Assembly (NCBI RefSeq): GCF_016278775.1
Contig: NZ_JADQBF010000004.1
Span: 124,001 to 188,000 of the forward strand
Length of the DNA: 64,000 nt
Direction of reading: 5' to 3'
Source of the DNA: Demequina sp.
GTDB taxonomy: Bacteria; Actinomycetota; Actinomycetes; Actinomycetales; Demequinaceae
The notes beneath the pieces are model-generated. The model made no database searches, was not told the DNA's origin, and was given only the letters and a program-made list of their open reading frames with translations. This document shows, one piece after another, positions 1 to 10,365 of this stretch. Every line of letters begins with the position of its first letter. The stretch's first letter is position 1. Both the position numbers and the translations under genes were made by a program.

Positions 1-324
1 GGCTGGATTGTGGCTCGCGGTGATCATGATGCCTGGTAGATCAAGCGTTCCAGAGGCAAAGTAGAGGCCGTCTGTCGAGCACAGGCCGATGCGGGTGACG
101 TTCACGCCGCGGGCGGTCAGGCCCTCTGTGATGGCGTCGGCCAAACCAGGCGAGCTGTCTCGCATGTCGTAGCCGATGGCGACGGTGTCCTCGCCGTCAG
201 GCAACACAATGGCGTCGGCGAAAGCGGAGCCGATCGCGCGGGCGACGTCGTCAGTGAGGTCCTCTCCCACCACCCCTCGCACGTCATAGGACTTGATGAG
301 GCCGCTCAGATCTGGTGGGTTCAC
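1..324 (-). CDS. manB: Phosphomannomutase/phosphoglucomutase, N-terminal part (gene runs off the left edge)
   Basis: Reverse strand from GTG at 324 reads ...SYDVRGVVGEDL... to GIMITASHNPA, the phosphohexomutase active-site serine loop. Confidence 0.85.
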   Translation of the reverse strand, partial: MNPPDLSGLIKSYDVRGVVGEDLTDDVARAIGSAFADAIVLPDGEDTVAIGYDMRDSSPGLADAITEGLTARGVNVTRIGLCSTDGLYFASGTLDLPGIMITASHNPA

Positions 325-365
325 GCGGTCAAGCCTAGCGAGCCGCCGCCGCAGTGCGGGCCGCT

Positions 366-725
366 CTAGCCGTCGGACGCCACCACGCGCAGGTGGCCGC
401 GGCGCGGCTCGGAAGCCAGCGGAGGGCGAGGGTCAGCGAGCGGGGCGGTCACGGGCTTGCCAGCCTCACGTACTGCCCTCGCGAGAGCGTCAAGATCGTC
501 AGGCGACGGCCCCTGCTCCTCGAAATCCTGGTGGATGTGCACCACGTTCCAGCCTCGCGGCGCAGTGAAGCGCTCGGCGTGCGAGGAGCACAGGTCGTAA
601 CTGTGAGGCTCGGCTTCGGTCGCGAGTTGCCCGACAACAACGGTGGAGTCCGCGTAGACGTAGGTGAGTGTCGCCGCGGCGGGGCGTGCACACGCCGTCT
701 TGGAGCACTGCCTGGTTGCCATCAC
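366..725 (-). CDS. DUF3499 family protein
   Basis: 119 aa ORF; CSKTACARPAAATLTYVYADSTVVVG...CSSHAERFTAPRGW resembles the actinobacterial DUF3499 Cys-rich pattern. Confidence 0.8.
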   Translation of the reverse strand: MMATRQCSKTACARPAAATLTYVYADSTVVVGQLATEAEPHSYDLCSSHAERFTAPRGWNVVHIHQDFEEQGPSPDDLDALARAVREAGKPVTAPLADPRPPLASEPRRGHLRVVASDG

Positions 726-819
726 AGCAGTGACGCTACCTTTCGGCGGTGGCCCCGAGCCGTCACCACGCCGGGCGTCGCCTCGTCCGCTACCGCCACC
801 GAGGCGTTAGGGTCACGAC

Positions 820-1221
820 ATGAGGCGAGACACGCACGGCAGGGGGCCACGAAGGCCGCTCATTCCGCCGACGCTGCCCGGCTATCGCACGCGCGCGGAG
901 GTGTTTGACGAACTTGCGGCCGAAGGCTCTGAGCGCCTCGCGAGCAGGTGGTCGAAGCAATGGGGCCGGGTGGAGTTTGGCGTCGAGGACGTGCCGCCGT
1001 CTGAACCCGCGCCGTGGGAGCACGGCGTGCCCCTGGGGCGGGTGTTCCCTGGCGAGTACGGGGCGCCCACGCGGGTGGTGCTGTACCGGCGACCCCTCGA
1101 GCAGCGGGCGTCTGCTGACGAACTTCCCGGCTTGGTGCGGGACATCCTCGCCGAGCAGGTGGGACACCTGTTGTCGATGAGGCCAGACGAGGTGGACCCC
1201 GACTACGGGGCGACCGACTAG
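820..1221 (+). CDS. Metallopeptidase-like family protein (DUF1025-like) with degenerate zinc motif
   Basis: 133 aa; FGVEDVPP...PTRVVLYRRPLE...ILAEQVGHLLSMRPDEVDPDYG family pattern; no intact HExxH. Confidence 0.7.
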   Translation: MRRDTHGRGPRRPLIPPTLPGYRTRAEVFDELAAEGSERLASRWSKQWGRVEFGVEDVPPSEPAPWEHGVPLGRVFPGEYGAPTRVVLYRRPLEQRASADELPGLVRDILAEQVGHLLSMRPDEVDPDYGATD

Positions 1222-2615
1222 CCTCCGCCAGACGCCGGGTAGGTGTCGGGCAGCACCGTCGCCGTCAAGAACGTCGTGCTGATGTCGACGGGCGCGGCGG
1301 ACGCGATGTAGCCATCGGGCGACGTCATGACAAAGGCCCACGCCGAGACGCCTTCGATGTGAATGCGTGCGCCCTGCGCTGCGGTGATCGGTACCCACTG
1401 GACCGTGCGGGCGGCGATGTCGGCGGATCCCACCACCTCGTCGGCGTCGCCCAGAACCTCAACCTGCGCCGCGACCGGCGAGTAGACGGCAAGCCGCGCA
1501 CCGTCGGAGGGAACCACTGCCGACAGTGTGGTGGGCGTGCGCACGTCCATGGCGGGAACCCAGGTGTGGTCGTAGGCAACGTCTGCCGCGAGGCCCTCGC
1601 GCGGCGCACGCGCGACCACGGTGCGGGCGGAGGCGAGCACCGGCTCGTCGGAACGCACCTCGATGGCTCCGAGCCTGTCGGTGGGTACGTCGATGTCGGT
1701 GACCACTCCAGGATCGAGCGTGATCGCTTGGCCCACCGACCACGATTCGATTCCCTCTGGGGACACGAGCGACAGCTCCACACGGGCGCCGTCCGGCGCC
1801 ATGAGCCGCACGGTGACCGCCGGTCCTGGGATCGCTACGGCAGGGGTGGCGGACCCAGTGTCGGTGTTGCCGCTCGCCGCGTCGTCGTTGCGTACCGCCT
1901 GCGCGTCGGCATTGACCACCGGAATGGCCGAGTCTGTCGCTGGCGCGCTCGCACCCACCCAGGTGGTGCCAGCGGGTTGGAAACCCTCCAGCCGGGAGTC
2001 CTGAAGCGCCGCCACCACGCCGGGACCAGTGGCCTCGACCCGCAGGACGATCGCGCTCATCTGCGTGGCAACGCCCTCGATGAGCCTCTGCACCGAGTCG
2101 CCAGGCGCAATCGGGAGCAGCACCTGATCCTCCCGAGCCCCCAACGGTCCATAGATGGTCACGGTGACCTCTGTGGGCGCCGTACTGGGATTGGAGAGCA
2201 CCAGGCGTGTGCTCGACCCAAGGGTGGTCGCGCCGCCCACGAGCCACTGGTCAAAGGAAGGCTGCGCGCACGTGAGGGCCGCCCAACCCTCGATATCTCC
2301 GTCAGCGATTCGCTCCGTCTGCACGGCTATCGCATCGTCCGCTCCGAGGCCGAGCCCGACCGCGCGAGTTGACGTGGGTCCCCACACGTCGAGCGTGCGC
2401 ACCGTCGGTTCTGAGGCCAGGTCGCCTCCTGTGCCCACGTCCCCCACGGGGACGGTTTGCCCCCCTGGACAGGCCACGACGGGCGCGGGTGGTTCGATCT
2501 CGAAAGACATCGGCGTGGGCATCTCGAGCGGCGGCGAGGCGACGATGATGGTCGCGGCGGCCGACGCTGTGACCACGGCGAGCGCTCCGGCGGACACCAC
2601 GATGCGGCGGATCAT
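1218..2615 (-). CDS. DUF5719 family secreted/membrane-anchored protein
   Basis: N-terminal TM segment, beta-rich extracellular sequence; ATGA start/stop overlap with upstream glycosyltransferase gene. Confidence 0.7.
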   Translation of the reverse strand: MIRRIVVSAGALAVVTASAAATIIVASPPLEMPTPMSFEIEPPAPVVACPGGQTVPVGDVGTGGDLASEPTVRTLDVWGPTSTRAVGLGLGADDAIAVQTERIADGDIEGWAALTCAQPSFDQWLVGGATTLGSSTRLVLSNPSTAPTEVTVTIYGPLGAREDQVLLPIAPGDSVQRLIEGVATQMSAIVLRVEATGPGVVAALQDSRLEGFQPAGTTWVGASAPATDSAIPVVNADAQAVRNDDAASGNTDTGSATPAVAIPGPAVTVRLMAPDGARVELSLVSPEGIESWSVGQAITLDPGVVTDIDVPTDRLGAIEVRSDEPVLASARTVVARAPREGLAADVAYDHTWVPAMDVRTPTTLSAVVPSDGARLAVYSPVAAQVEVLGDADEVVGSADIAARTVQWVPITAAQGARIHIEGVSAWAFVMTSPDGYIASAAPVDISTTFLTATVLPDTYPASGGG

Positions 2616-5600
2616 TCGGCCACCTCCTTGGATCGCCTGAGGGGCACTGAGCCGATGAGGGCCCACGCGACCGCAGCCAAGCTCGCCCACCACCACCAGC
2701 GTTGCGCGGGGTCGCGGTATTCGTATGTCACCGCGCCTCCTCCCGGTGGAACATCGAAGGCGACCCGGCCCAAGGGGTCGTCAACTCTGTCGAGTTCGTG
2801 TCCGTCTAGCTGTGCGGTCCACCCGATGGCCGAGGGAGTGGCGATCACGAGGGTCCCGCCTTCTGTAGGCGACTCCGTTGGCCCTCCCGACGTGACCAAC
2901 GACTTCACGGCGAGTCTCTCGTCATCCGTCGCGAACCACGCTCGCGACACATTGCCGCCGTCCAGCCGATACGTGGTGCCAATTTCGGATCCGCCGACCA
3001 GCGTGAGGCTGGCGTTCTGGTCGAGCGCGCCTTGTATCCGGGTGCCGCCAGGGGCAACCACCACGGTGCCGATGCCCCACTCACGCAGAGCAGACAGGTC
3101 CGCGGCTCCCGACCGAACCGCCTCCGCGACCGTCGGCGCGAGAGTGTCGATCGCCACGGTCTCGCCTCCCGATCCGCCGAGCGGTTCCCCTTCGGGCCCC
3201 CACTCAGCCCTACCGATCGCGTGAGACGAACCGTCGTGCGTCAGCACTGAGTAGGTGACCTCGCCGTCGCCAGTAGAGGCGAGGACCAAGACGCGCTGAC
3301 GTGCCAGCCCCTCCTGCTCGAGCGGCACGGCAAGCGGCAACACGTGCGTGCCGACCGTGGTGGCAGAACCGGGTTGGGAGCCGGGCCACGCCACAAAGAC
3401 GATCACGGCCACCGAGGCGCCAGCAGCGACCGTCGCCACGGCCGCCGAAAGGACCCTCCCGACCGCAAACCGAGTGCCGTCTCCGGCAAGCAGAGTGCCG
3501 TGCGCCCCCGCGGCCGCCACCAGCGCGCCCACCAGCACCAATGAGGAGCCGGTTCCCGGCCATCCCGAGATCGCGCCGGAGCCAGCCCCGTCCGGCCACG
3601 CCGCAGTCGCATGCGCTGACCAGGCCGCCACCGCCCCGCCTGCGGCCATCACCACGAGGCCGGCGGCGGCGGTTTGCCATGCCCTGCGCGATGCGATCGC
3701 GGCGATCGCGCACGCCACGACCGCAACACCACCGACGATGCCGATGGGCCACGCGGCGCCGAGGGTCGACGGCCAGCGGGACGTGTCGGCCATTCCCAAG
3801 GCGACGCGCCATGCGCTCCCGGTGAAGGCCTCCCCAGGCCCGGGCTCGCGCGCAAGCACGGAGGCGACCAGGTTGGCGTCGGGTGCAAGCCTGGCCGCGG
3901 CGGCGAGGCCGGGAAGCCCCACCACGATCGGAACTGTGGCGATGGCCCACACCCTCCACCGCAGTCGGCCCGCCATGGCACCGAGGACGGCGACGATCAC
4001 GGCCACCGGGAGCAGCAGGACCGGTTGCGCAACGGTCGCGACGGTCACGGCAAGCGCCGCCGCAAGTCCCGCAGAAGGCGAAGGCGCGGGGGTCGGAGAT
4101 TCGATGCGCCCAGCGACCAACTCTCCACGGCGCCACCCCGCGGCGCGCGCAAGGGCCACGGCCGCCGCCACGAGCGCCACGTGAGCGAGCACTGGGCCCA
4201 CACGGGCGTCGGCCACCGCTGCGAGGAACGGGGGCCAGAACCCAAACACGAGCGCTACGGCCGCGCGAATCCACGGCCCGCGCGTGGCATGGCCAGCGGC
4301 CCACCATGCGAGCAGTGCCGCCACGAAGGGCGAGGCGATGAGCAGCACGCCGATTCCCACGCGCAAGCCTCCGGGAAAAGCCGCGAAGGGAGCCATGAGG
4401 CCCGCGTACGCGCCGTCGATACCGGCCGAACCGAAGCCGACGTCCGCCCACCCGGTCCAGGCTCGCGTCCAGACTGTCTGGAAGGCCAGATCGGTGGAGC
4501 CGATACCCGGCCCGGCCACCATCTTTCCGGCAACAAGTGCGCGCATGTAGTCGAGTCCCACCGCTACCGACGCTAGGGCGGCGATCGCGGTTGTGGTGAG
4601 AAGGCTGAGGCGTTGGCGAGCGGCCGCTGCGTCGAGTTCCGCCTTCACCATTTCGCTCGGCACCCGCGAGGCGCGCGAGCGCTCAAAGGTCCCCAACTCA
4701 CGGTGCCTCACGGCATCGATAACTTGCCTGACGCTCGCGAAGAGGCGATCCTCGATGGGCCCCGTCGCGCCCACGGCGCGATGGGCGGCCGACGTCCGCA
4801 TGATCGCGGGCGCTCGTGCGATCAGCAGCAACGGCACCGAGAGCTCGGCGAGAGCACGCCGCGGAACGTTCTGTGCGAGGCGCGCCACGATTCTCAGGGC
4901 CACGCTCAGGGGTATGAGCAGGATCAACGGCAAGACGGCCCACCACGGGGCCCAGGCGAACGCATGATGCCATTCGCTGACACGTCTGCGGGCGTGTGTC
5001 GATCCCCTGCCGCCTCGCCGGGAGCGCGCTCCATAGAGGCCGTCTTGGGCATGCCTCACGTGCGCACGAGGTTCGATCACCACATCGTGACCAGCGGCCC
5101 ACGCCCTTCTGCACCATTCGAGGCTGTCGCCAAATCCCTCGTATCCGGCGTCGAGCCTGCCGAGCGCTTCGAAGGCTTCACGACGCACCAAGGCTCCCGC
5201 GAGAGAGACCGCCATGACGTCCTCGCGCCAGTCATGCTGACCCTGGTTGATGTCGTCCTCGACCACGAGCGCCACGCGGCGCGCCCCCACCTTGGACACC
5301 GTGGTTCCCAGGTTCACGAGCCGGGACGCGTCGTTCCAGCGCACGTGACCCGCGCCTACCACCGCGGCGCGAGGGCGCTTGGTGGCCGTGGCGACGAGCC
5401 TTGCCAAGGCGTCGGCGTGTGGCGCGGTGTCGTCGTGAAGGAGCCACAGCAGCTCGCCCTCGCGCGCGCCCGCTGTGTCGAGCAGTCCGCTCAACGCGTC
5501 GGCGTACGTGGGGGCGTCGACTCGGCGAACGTCGGCCGCGAGCGCCTCTGGAACGTCGACGTTGGCGCCACCAGTGACGACGATGTGCAGGATCGAGGGC

Positions 5601-5695
5601 TGTTCGTCGAGTGCCACGAGCGCGGCCAGGGTGGCGGAAAGGTGCTCAGATCGACCGTCGGTGACGAGCACTGCCCTCACGTAGGGCGTGCTCAC
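2612..5695 (-). CDS. Family 2 glycosyltransferase with large C-terminal membrane region
   Basis: 1027 aa; N-terminal GT2 features (LLWLLHDDTAPHADAL, GFGDSLEWCRRAW) followed by many TM segments. Confidence 0.85.
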   Translation of the reverse strand: MSTPYVRAVLVTDGRSEHLSATLAALVALDEQPSILHIVVTGGANVDVPEALAADVRRVDAPTYADALSGLLDTAGAREGELLWLLHDDTAPHADALARLVATATKRPRAAVVGAGHVRWNDASRLVNLGTTVSKVGARRVALVVEDDINQGQHDWREDVMAVSLAGALVRREAFEALGRLDAGYEGFGDSLEWCRRAWAAGHDVVIEPRAHVRHAQDGLYGARSRRGGRGSTHARRRVSEWHHAFAWAPWWAVLPLILLIPLSVALRIVARLAQNVPRRALAELSVPLLLIARAPAIMRTSAAHRAVGATGPIEDRLFASVRQVIDAVRHRELGTFERSRASRVPSEMVKAELDAAAARQRLSLLTTTAIAALASVAVGLDYMRALVAGKMVAGPGIGSTDLAFQTVWTRAWTGWADVGFGSAGIDGAYAGLMAPFAAFPGGLRVGIGVLLIASPFVAALLAWWAAGHATRGPWIRAAVALVFGFWPPFLAAVADARVGPVLAHVALVAAAVALARAAGWRRGELVAGRIESPTPAPSPSAGLAAALAVTVATVAQPVLLLPVAVIVAVLGAMAGRLRWRVWAIATVPIVVGLPGLAAAARLAPDANLVASVLAREPGPGEAFTGSAWRVALGMADTSRWPSTLGAAWPIGIVGGVAVVACAIAAIASRRAWQTAAAGLVVMAAGGAVAAWSAHATAAWPDGAGSGAISGWPGTGSSLVLVGALVAAAGAHGTLLAGDGTRFAVGRVLSAAVATVAAGASVAVIVFVAWPGSQPGSATTVGTHVLPLAVPLEQEGLARQRVLVLASTGDGEVTYSVLTHDGSSHAIGRAEWGPEGEPLGGSGGETVAIDTLAPTVAEAVRSGAADLSALREWGIGTVVVAPGGTRIQGALDQNASLTLVGGSEIGTTYRLDGGNVSRAWFATDDERLAVKSLVTSGGPTESPTEGGTLVIATPSAIGWTAQLDGHELDRVDDPLGRVAFDVPPGGGAVTYEYRDPAQRWWWWASLAAVAWALIGSVPLRRSKEVAE

Positions 5696-5722
5696 GGGGT
5701 TCCGCCGCAGCGGGGACGTGCG

Positions 5723-6037
5723 CTAGACCGCGCGACGCTTGAGCTTGCGACGCTCACGCTCTGAAAGGCCGCCCCAGATGCCGAACCGCTCATCGTGTGC
5801 GAGCGCGTAGTCGAGGCACTCCGAGCGCACCTCGCACGACGTGCACACCTTCTTGGCCTCACGAGTCGAGCCTCCCTTTTCGGGGAAGAATGCCTCTGGG
5901 TCCGTTTGCGCGCACAGCGCGCGGTCTTGCCACGACAGCGGTCCGTCTGCTTCGCCGCCGAAAATGTCCACCACAGGGGCCAAGCCCGGCGTGGTGCCCA
6001 CATCGGTCGGCACGGAGCCGGTATACAGATTCCACAT
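5723..6037 (-). CDS. whiB2: WhiB family Fe-S transcriptional regulator, WhiB2/WhmD-like
   Basis: SWQDRALCAQTDPEAFFPEKGGSTREAKKVCTSCEVRSECLDYAL...GIWGGLSERERRKLKRR; four Cys and G[VI]WGG turn. Confidence 0.88.
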   Translation of the reverse strand: MWNLYTGSVPTDVGTTPGLAPVVDIFGGEADGPLSWQDRALCAQTDPEAFFPEKGGSTREAKKVCTSCEVRSECLDYALAHDERFGIWGGLSERERRKLKRRAV

Positions 6038-6071
6038 TGCCCGTCCTCCGATCGACACACACTCGAAGTGA

Positions 6072-6087
6072 ATTACACCCGTGTAAT
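6072..6087. promoter_or_regulatory. Perfect inverted repeat ATTACAC-CC-GTGTAAT upstream of whiB2
   Basis: 7-bp perfect arms with 2-bp spacer, 35 bp upstream of the whiB2-like start. Confidence 0.5.
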
Positions 6088-6229
6088 CCGTGCCCGTCAA
6101 GTCGAATGTAGCGCACTGTGACGCATCTCGCTCGGGAACCGAGCGTGGCGCCGTGACGTTTACGCTCAGAAGCGCGACCACCGCGGGGACTTACAATGAG
6201 TTCCTCGCGCCTATTTGGGGGTTTGTACC

Positions 6230-7435
6230 ATGAGTTCGACCGAATACGTTCGGGTCCGTCACGCCACGACTGTCCGCAGGCATCGCGTGCTGCAGGGAGT
6301 CGCGTGGATCCTTGCAGCCACCGCAGGGTTTGGCCTGGTATTCACCATGACTTTCAAGACAAAGCTAGAAGCAGAGCTCGTGACAGCCAACGTCGAGCCC
6401 CTCCTCGGCCCCGACCGCCCCGCCGCTCCCGAACCACCCGTGGACGGGTCCTCAGGCGCGGCCGTCAACATCCTGCTCATGGGCTCAGACGACCGCTCGG
6501 GTGACAACGCCAAGATCGGCGGCCAAGAGGCCGGGAAGCGCAACGACACGACCCTCATCATGCACATCTCCGGCGATCGCTCGCGAGTCGAGGTCGTATC
6601 GATCCCGCGCGACACCACGGTGCGGATCGCGGACTGCGAGCGTTCCGACGGCACCTCGCAACGCGGCTGGACCGGCCTGTTCAACATCGCCTTCGCGAAC
6701 GGCGCCGCGAACGGATCCAACTCCGACGGCGCGGCGTGCACCATCAAGACGGTGGAGTCGCTCACCAACATCCACATCGACCACTTCGTGGTCGTTGACT
6801 TCGTGGGCTTCCAAGACATGGTCACCGCCATCGGCGGGGTACCCATGTGCATCCCGCACGCCGTCAAGGACGCCTACTCCGGAACCAACCTCGCCGCCGG
6901 GCCTCAAGTGCTCAACGGGCGAGAAGCACTCGCCTACGCGCGCATGCGCCACGGCACGGGACTTAGCGGTTCGGACCTCGACCGCATCGACCGTCAGCAG
7001 CAGCTGCTCAAGAACCTTGCCAGCAAGATCCTGAGCGCGGAGATGCTCTACAAGCCCCAAGACCTCACCAACTTCATCCGCGAAGTTGCTGGCTCCCTGA
7101 CCATGGACGACGGCTTTGGCGATCTGGACACGCTCATCGGCCTTGCGTTCTCCATGCGCAGCATCAATCCCTCGTCAGACGTGACGTTTGCTACGGCACC
7201 CGTGGTCGGGGACCCCAACAACCGCAACCACGTGATCTTCAGCTCGAAGGCAGACGCGGTATGGCAGGCCATCATCGACGATCAACCGATCGCCCCCTTG
7301 CTGGATGCCCAGTCGGCCTCCCCCGCCAATGAATCCAACGTGGTGACGGCACCGAGCCCCGGCACGCCGGAGACTTCTGGCGGCTCTGATGCTCCGTCGC
7401 AGGACGACATCCTCGACGCCTGCGCTGCTGGCTGA
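6230..7435 (+). CDS. LytR-CpsA-Psr (LCP) family protein, copy 1
   Basis: LLMGSDDRSG, DTTLIMHISGDRSRVEVVSIPRDT, GGVPMC, ALAYARMRHG.DLDRIDRQQ motifs. Confidence 0.93.
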   Translation: MSSTEYVRVRHATTVRRHRVLQGVAWILAATAGFGLVFTMTFKTKLEAELVTANVEPLLGPDRPAAPEPPVDGSSGAAVNILLMGSDDRSGDNAKIGGQEAGKRNDTTLIMHISGDRSRVEVVSIPRDTTVRIADCERSDGTSQRGWTGLFNIAFANGAANGSNSDGAACTIKTVESLTNIHIDHFVVVDFVGFQDMVTAIGGVPMCIPHAVKDAYSGTNLAAGPQVLNGREALAYARMRHGTGLSGSDLDRIDRQQQLLKNLASKILSAEMLYKPQDLTNFIREVAGSLTMDDGFGDLDTLIGLAFSMRSINPSSDVTFATAPVVGDPNNRNHVIFSSKADAVWQAIIDDQPIAPLLDAQSASPANESNVVTAPSPGTPETSGGSDAPSQDDILDACAAG

Positions 7436-7460
7436 CAACACCGAGCAGGGAGGGGGTCCC

Positions 7461-8663
7461 GTGGAGGCACTCGTGACGCGCCACGCCCGGTCCTCGCGCG
7501 GCCACGTCGTGATGACGGGCTTCGCCTGGGCGCTCGCTGCCGCCGCAGGTTTTGGCCTGGTCTTCACTCAGGCCTTCAGTGCGAAGTGGGATGCGACCGT
7601 GACGACCACCGACATCGACCCGCTACTCGGTCCCAACCGGCCGGCCCCGCCGCCACCGCCCACCGACGGGTCCTCAGGCTCGGCGCTGAACATCCTGCTG
7701 ATCGGTTCGGACGACCGCAGCGGCGGGAACGCAGCGATCGGCGGTGAGGAGTCAGGAAAGCGCAGCGACACCACCCTCATCATGCACATCTCCGCCGACC
7801 GATCCCGCATCGACGTCGTGTCCATTCCCCGCGACACCATGGTCAACCTGTCTGAATGTCAGCGATCCGACGGCTCGACGCAGAAGCCGTACTACGGTCA
7901 ATTCAACGAGGCTTTTGCGAACGGCGTGCGCACCACGGACCTCGACTCGGACGGAGCGGCGTGCACCATGAGAACGGTCGAGGGAATCACCGACATTCGC
8001 TTCGACCACTACGCGGTCATCGACTTTGTGGGGTTCGTCAACATGGTCAATGCCGTCGACGGAGTGCCGATGTGCATCCCGGTCGAGTACAACGATCCCC
8101 TGTCCGGCACCTACCTGCAGCCAGGGCCGCAGAAGCTCGACGGCAAGCAGGCAGTCGCCTACGTGCGGATGCGCAAGGGTCTCAACACCAACGGTGGCGA
8201 CCTCGACCGGATCGACCGCCAACAGGAGTTTCTGAAGAACCTCGCGAGCAAGGTGCTCAGCGCGGAGATGCTGTACCGACCCCAAGACATCACCAACTTC
8301 ATCAAGGCGGTGGCTGGCTCCCTCACCCTCGATGAGCGACTGGGCAGCCTCGACTACATGGCGGGGCTGGGCTTCTCACTGCGCAGCCTCAACCCGTCGA
8401 CGGACATCACCTTCGCGACCGCGCCGGTCATGGACGACCCCAACATTCGCTTCCGCGTGGTTCTCACGTCGAAGGCGCCGGCGGTATGGGACGCGCTCAA
8501 GGCCGACCAGCCAATCGCCCCATTGCTCGACGCCCAGTCAAACTCGCCGGCCAACGACGGTGCCGTGGTGCCGACGGAGCCCACCGCTGGGACGCCGGAC
8601 GCCACCGGCGGTTCACAGGCCGCTACCGAGCAAGAAATCCTCGACGCCTGCTCGGTCGGCTGA
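7461..8663 (+). CDS. LytR-CpsA-Psr (LCP) family protein, copy 2
   Basis: Same LCP motifs, near-colinear with copy 1; GTG start after purine-rich AGGGAGGGGG. Confidence 0.93.
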   Translation: MEALVTRHARSSRGHVVMTGFAWALAAAAGFGLVFTQAFSAKWDATVTTTDIDPLLGPNRPAPPPPPTDGSSGSALNILLIGSDDRSGGNAAIGGEESGKRSDTTLIMHISADRSRIDVVSIPRDTMVNLSECQRSDGSTQKPYYGQFNEAFANGVRTTDLDSDGAACTMRTVEGITDIRFDHYAVIDFVGFVNMVNAVDGVPMCIPVEYNDPLSGTYLQPGPQKLDGKQAVAYVRMRKGLNTNGGDLDRIDRQQEFLKNLASKVLSAEMLYRPQDITNFIKAVAGSLTLDERLGSLDYMAGLGFSLRSLNPSTDITFATAPVMDDPNIRFRVVLTSKAPAVWDALKADQPIAPLLDAQSNSPANDGAVVPTEPTAGTPDATGGSQAATEQEILDACSVG

Positions 8664-8694
8664 GGTCGACACGACTAGGCATCGCTCGATGAGG

Positions 8695-9195
8695 CTACGC
8701 GTCGCGAAGCCTCGCACCCTTCGACTCAGCCGCGGCGCGCAGGTCCTCCTGGAACGCCCTCATCCGCTCGCGTAGCGCCGCGGCCTCCTGCCCCTCCCCA
8801 GAACCCAGGATCCGCGCCGCCAACAGCCCCGCATTGCGCGCGCCGCCGATGGACACCGTCGCGACGGGTACGCCTGCAGGCATCTGAACGATGCTGAGTA
8901 GGGAGTCCATGCCGTCGAGGTACGTGAGGGGCACGGGCACCCCAATCACAGGGAGCGCGGTGACGGAAGCCAGCATGCCGGGCAGGTGCGCGGCGCCGCC
9001 CGCACCCGCAATGATGACGCGCAGGCCCCGATCCTCGGCTGTGCGGCCGTACTCGATCATCTGCTCCGGCATGCGATGAGCCGAGATCACGTCCTTCTCG
9101 TAACCGATGCCGAACTCCTCGAGCACGGCGGCCGCCTCGCCCATGACGGGCCAGTCGGAGTCCGAACCCATGACCACACCCACGCGAATGCTCAC
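8695..9195 (-). CDS. purE: N5-carboxyaminoimidazole ribonucleotide mutase
   Basis: [14 protein letters not shown]...SAHRMPEQM...[15 protein letters not shown]. Confidence 0.95.
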   Translation of the reverse strand: MSIRVGVVMGSDSDWPVMGEAAAVLEEFGIGYEKDVISAHRMPEQMIEYGRTAEDRGLRVIIAGAGGAAHLPGMLASVTALPVIGVPVPLTYLDGMDSLLSIVQMPAGVPVATVSIGGARNAGLLAARILGSGEGQEAAALRERMRAFQEDLRAAAESKGARLRDA

Positions 9196-10331
9196 GATTG
9201 CTCTCCATCCCTCACGACGGCGGCAACGTGCGCTGCGCGCCTCCTGACATCGTCTACCCGGTCACCCATGACGGTCACGTGTCCCACCTTGCGACCTGGA
9301 CGCACACCCTTCCCATACAGGTGCACCTTGGCTCCAGGGTCGCTCACCTGCGGCCATGCCGTCTCCAAGACCGTCCGCGACCCGCCCAGCACGTTCGTCA
9401 TCACCGTCACGGGCGCGAGCGCCGCGGTGTCCCCCAGCGGCCAATCCAGCACGGCGCGCAGGTGCTGCTCGAACTGGCTGGTCACCGATCCCTCGATGCT
9501 CCAGTGGCCCGAGTTGTGGGGTCGCATGGCGAGCTCGTTAATGAGCAGCCTGCCGCCCACCTCGAACAACTCGACCGCGAGCATCCCGGTCACGTCCAGG
9601 GCCTCGGCGATCGTGCGCGCGATGGTCTCGGCATCTGCCTGCTCCGTGGGCGTGAGCCGTGGGGCTGGCGCGATCACCTCTGAGCACACCCCATCGCGCT
9701 GAATCGACTCGACGAGCGGCCATGCCTTGACCTCGCCAGAGGGGCTGCGCGCCACCTGAATGGCCAGCTCGCGCGTGTAGGGCACCATTTCTTCGATGAG
9801 CAACGCGGCCCCACCTTCTGCCGCCGCCGCCAGCCATTCGTCGGCGTGGGAGGGATTGCGGACGATGCGCACTCCCTTCCCGTCGTAGCCTCCCCGTGAC
9901 GTCTTGAGTACGCCGACGCCGCCGTGGACCGCGAGAAAGGCCTCCACCTCGTCCTCGGTCTCCACGCGCCGCCACGCTGGCATCGGCAGGCCGAGCGCCT
10001 CGAGGCGTTGCCGCATCGCGATCTTGTCGCGAGCGAACAGCAGGGCCTCGCGACCAGGGCGCGCGGGCACGCCCAGTTCGGCCGCCACGTCAAACACGGC
10101 GTCGGGAATGTGCTCGTGCTCCCACGTGAGGGCATCCGGCCGTGGATCAGCCAGGAGCAGCCGCACCGCGTCTGGATCGCCGGGGAGTCCGACCACCGTC
10201 TCGTGCGCCGCGAGTGCCGCCGACGCCTCCGGCGACTCGACCAACACCCGCAACGTCACCCCTAACGTGGTCGCGGCAGGAGCCATCATGCGAGCCAGCT
10301 GCCCGCCTCCCACCACTGCCACTGTCGTCAT
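9192..10331 (-). CDS. purK: N5-carboxyaminoimidazole ribonucleotide synthase
   Basis: [16 protein letters not shown]-grasp [41 protein letters not shown]. Confidence 0.95.
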   Translation of the reverse strand: MTTVAVVGGGQLARMMAPAATTLGVTLRVLVESPEASAALAAHETVVGLPGDPDAVRLLLADPRPDALTWEHEHIPDAVFDVAAELGVPARPGREALLFARDKIAMRQRLEALGLPMPAWRRVETEDEVEAFLAVHGGVGVLKTSRGGYDGKGVRIVRNPSHADEWLAAAAEGGAALLIEEMVPYTRELAIQVARSPSGEVKAWPLVESIQRDGVCSEVIAPAPRLTPTEQADAETIARTIAEALDVTGMLAVELFEVGGRLLINELAMRPHNSGHWSIEGSVTSQFEQHLRAVLDWPLGDTAALAPVTVMTNVLGGSRTVLETAWPQVSDPGAKVHLYGKGVRPGRKVGHVTVMGDRVDDVRRRAAHVAAVVRDGEQS

Positions 10332-10365
10332 GCGACTAACCTACCGGCCGCTACGCTCGTGCCTC

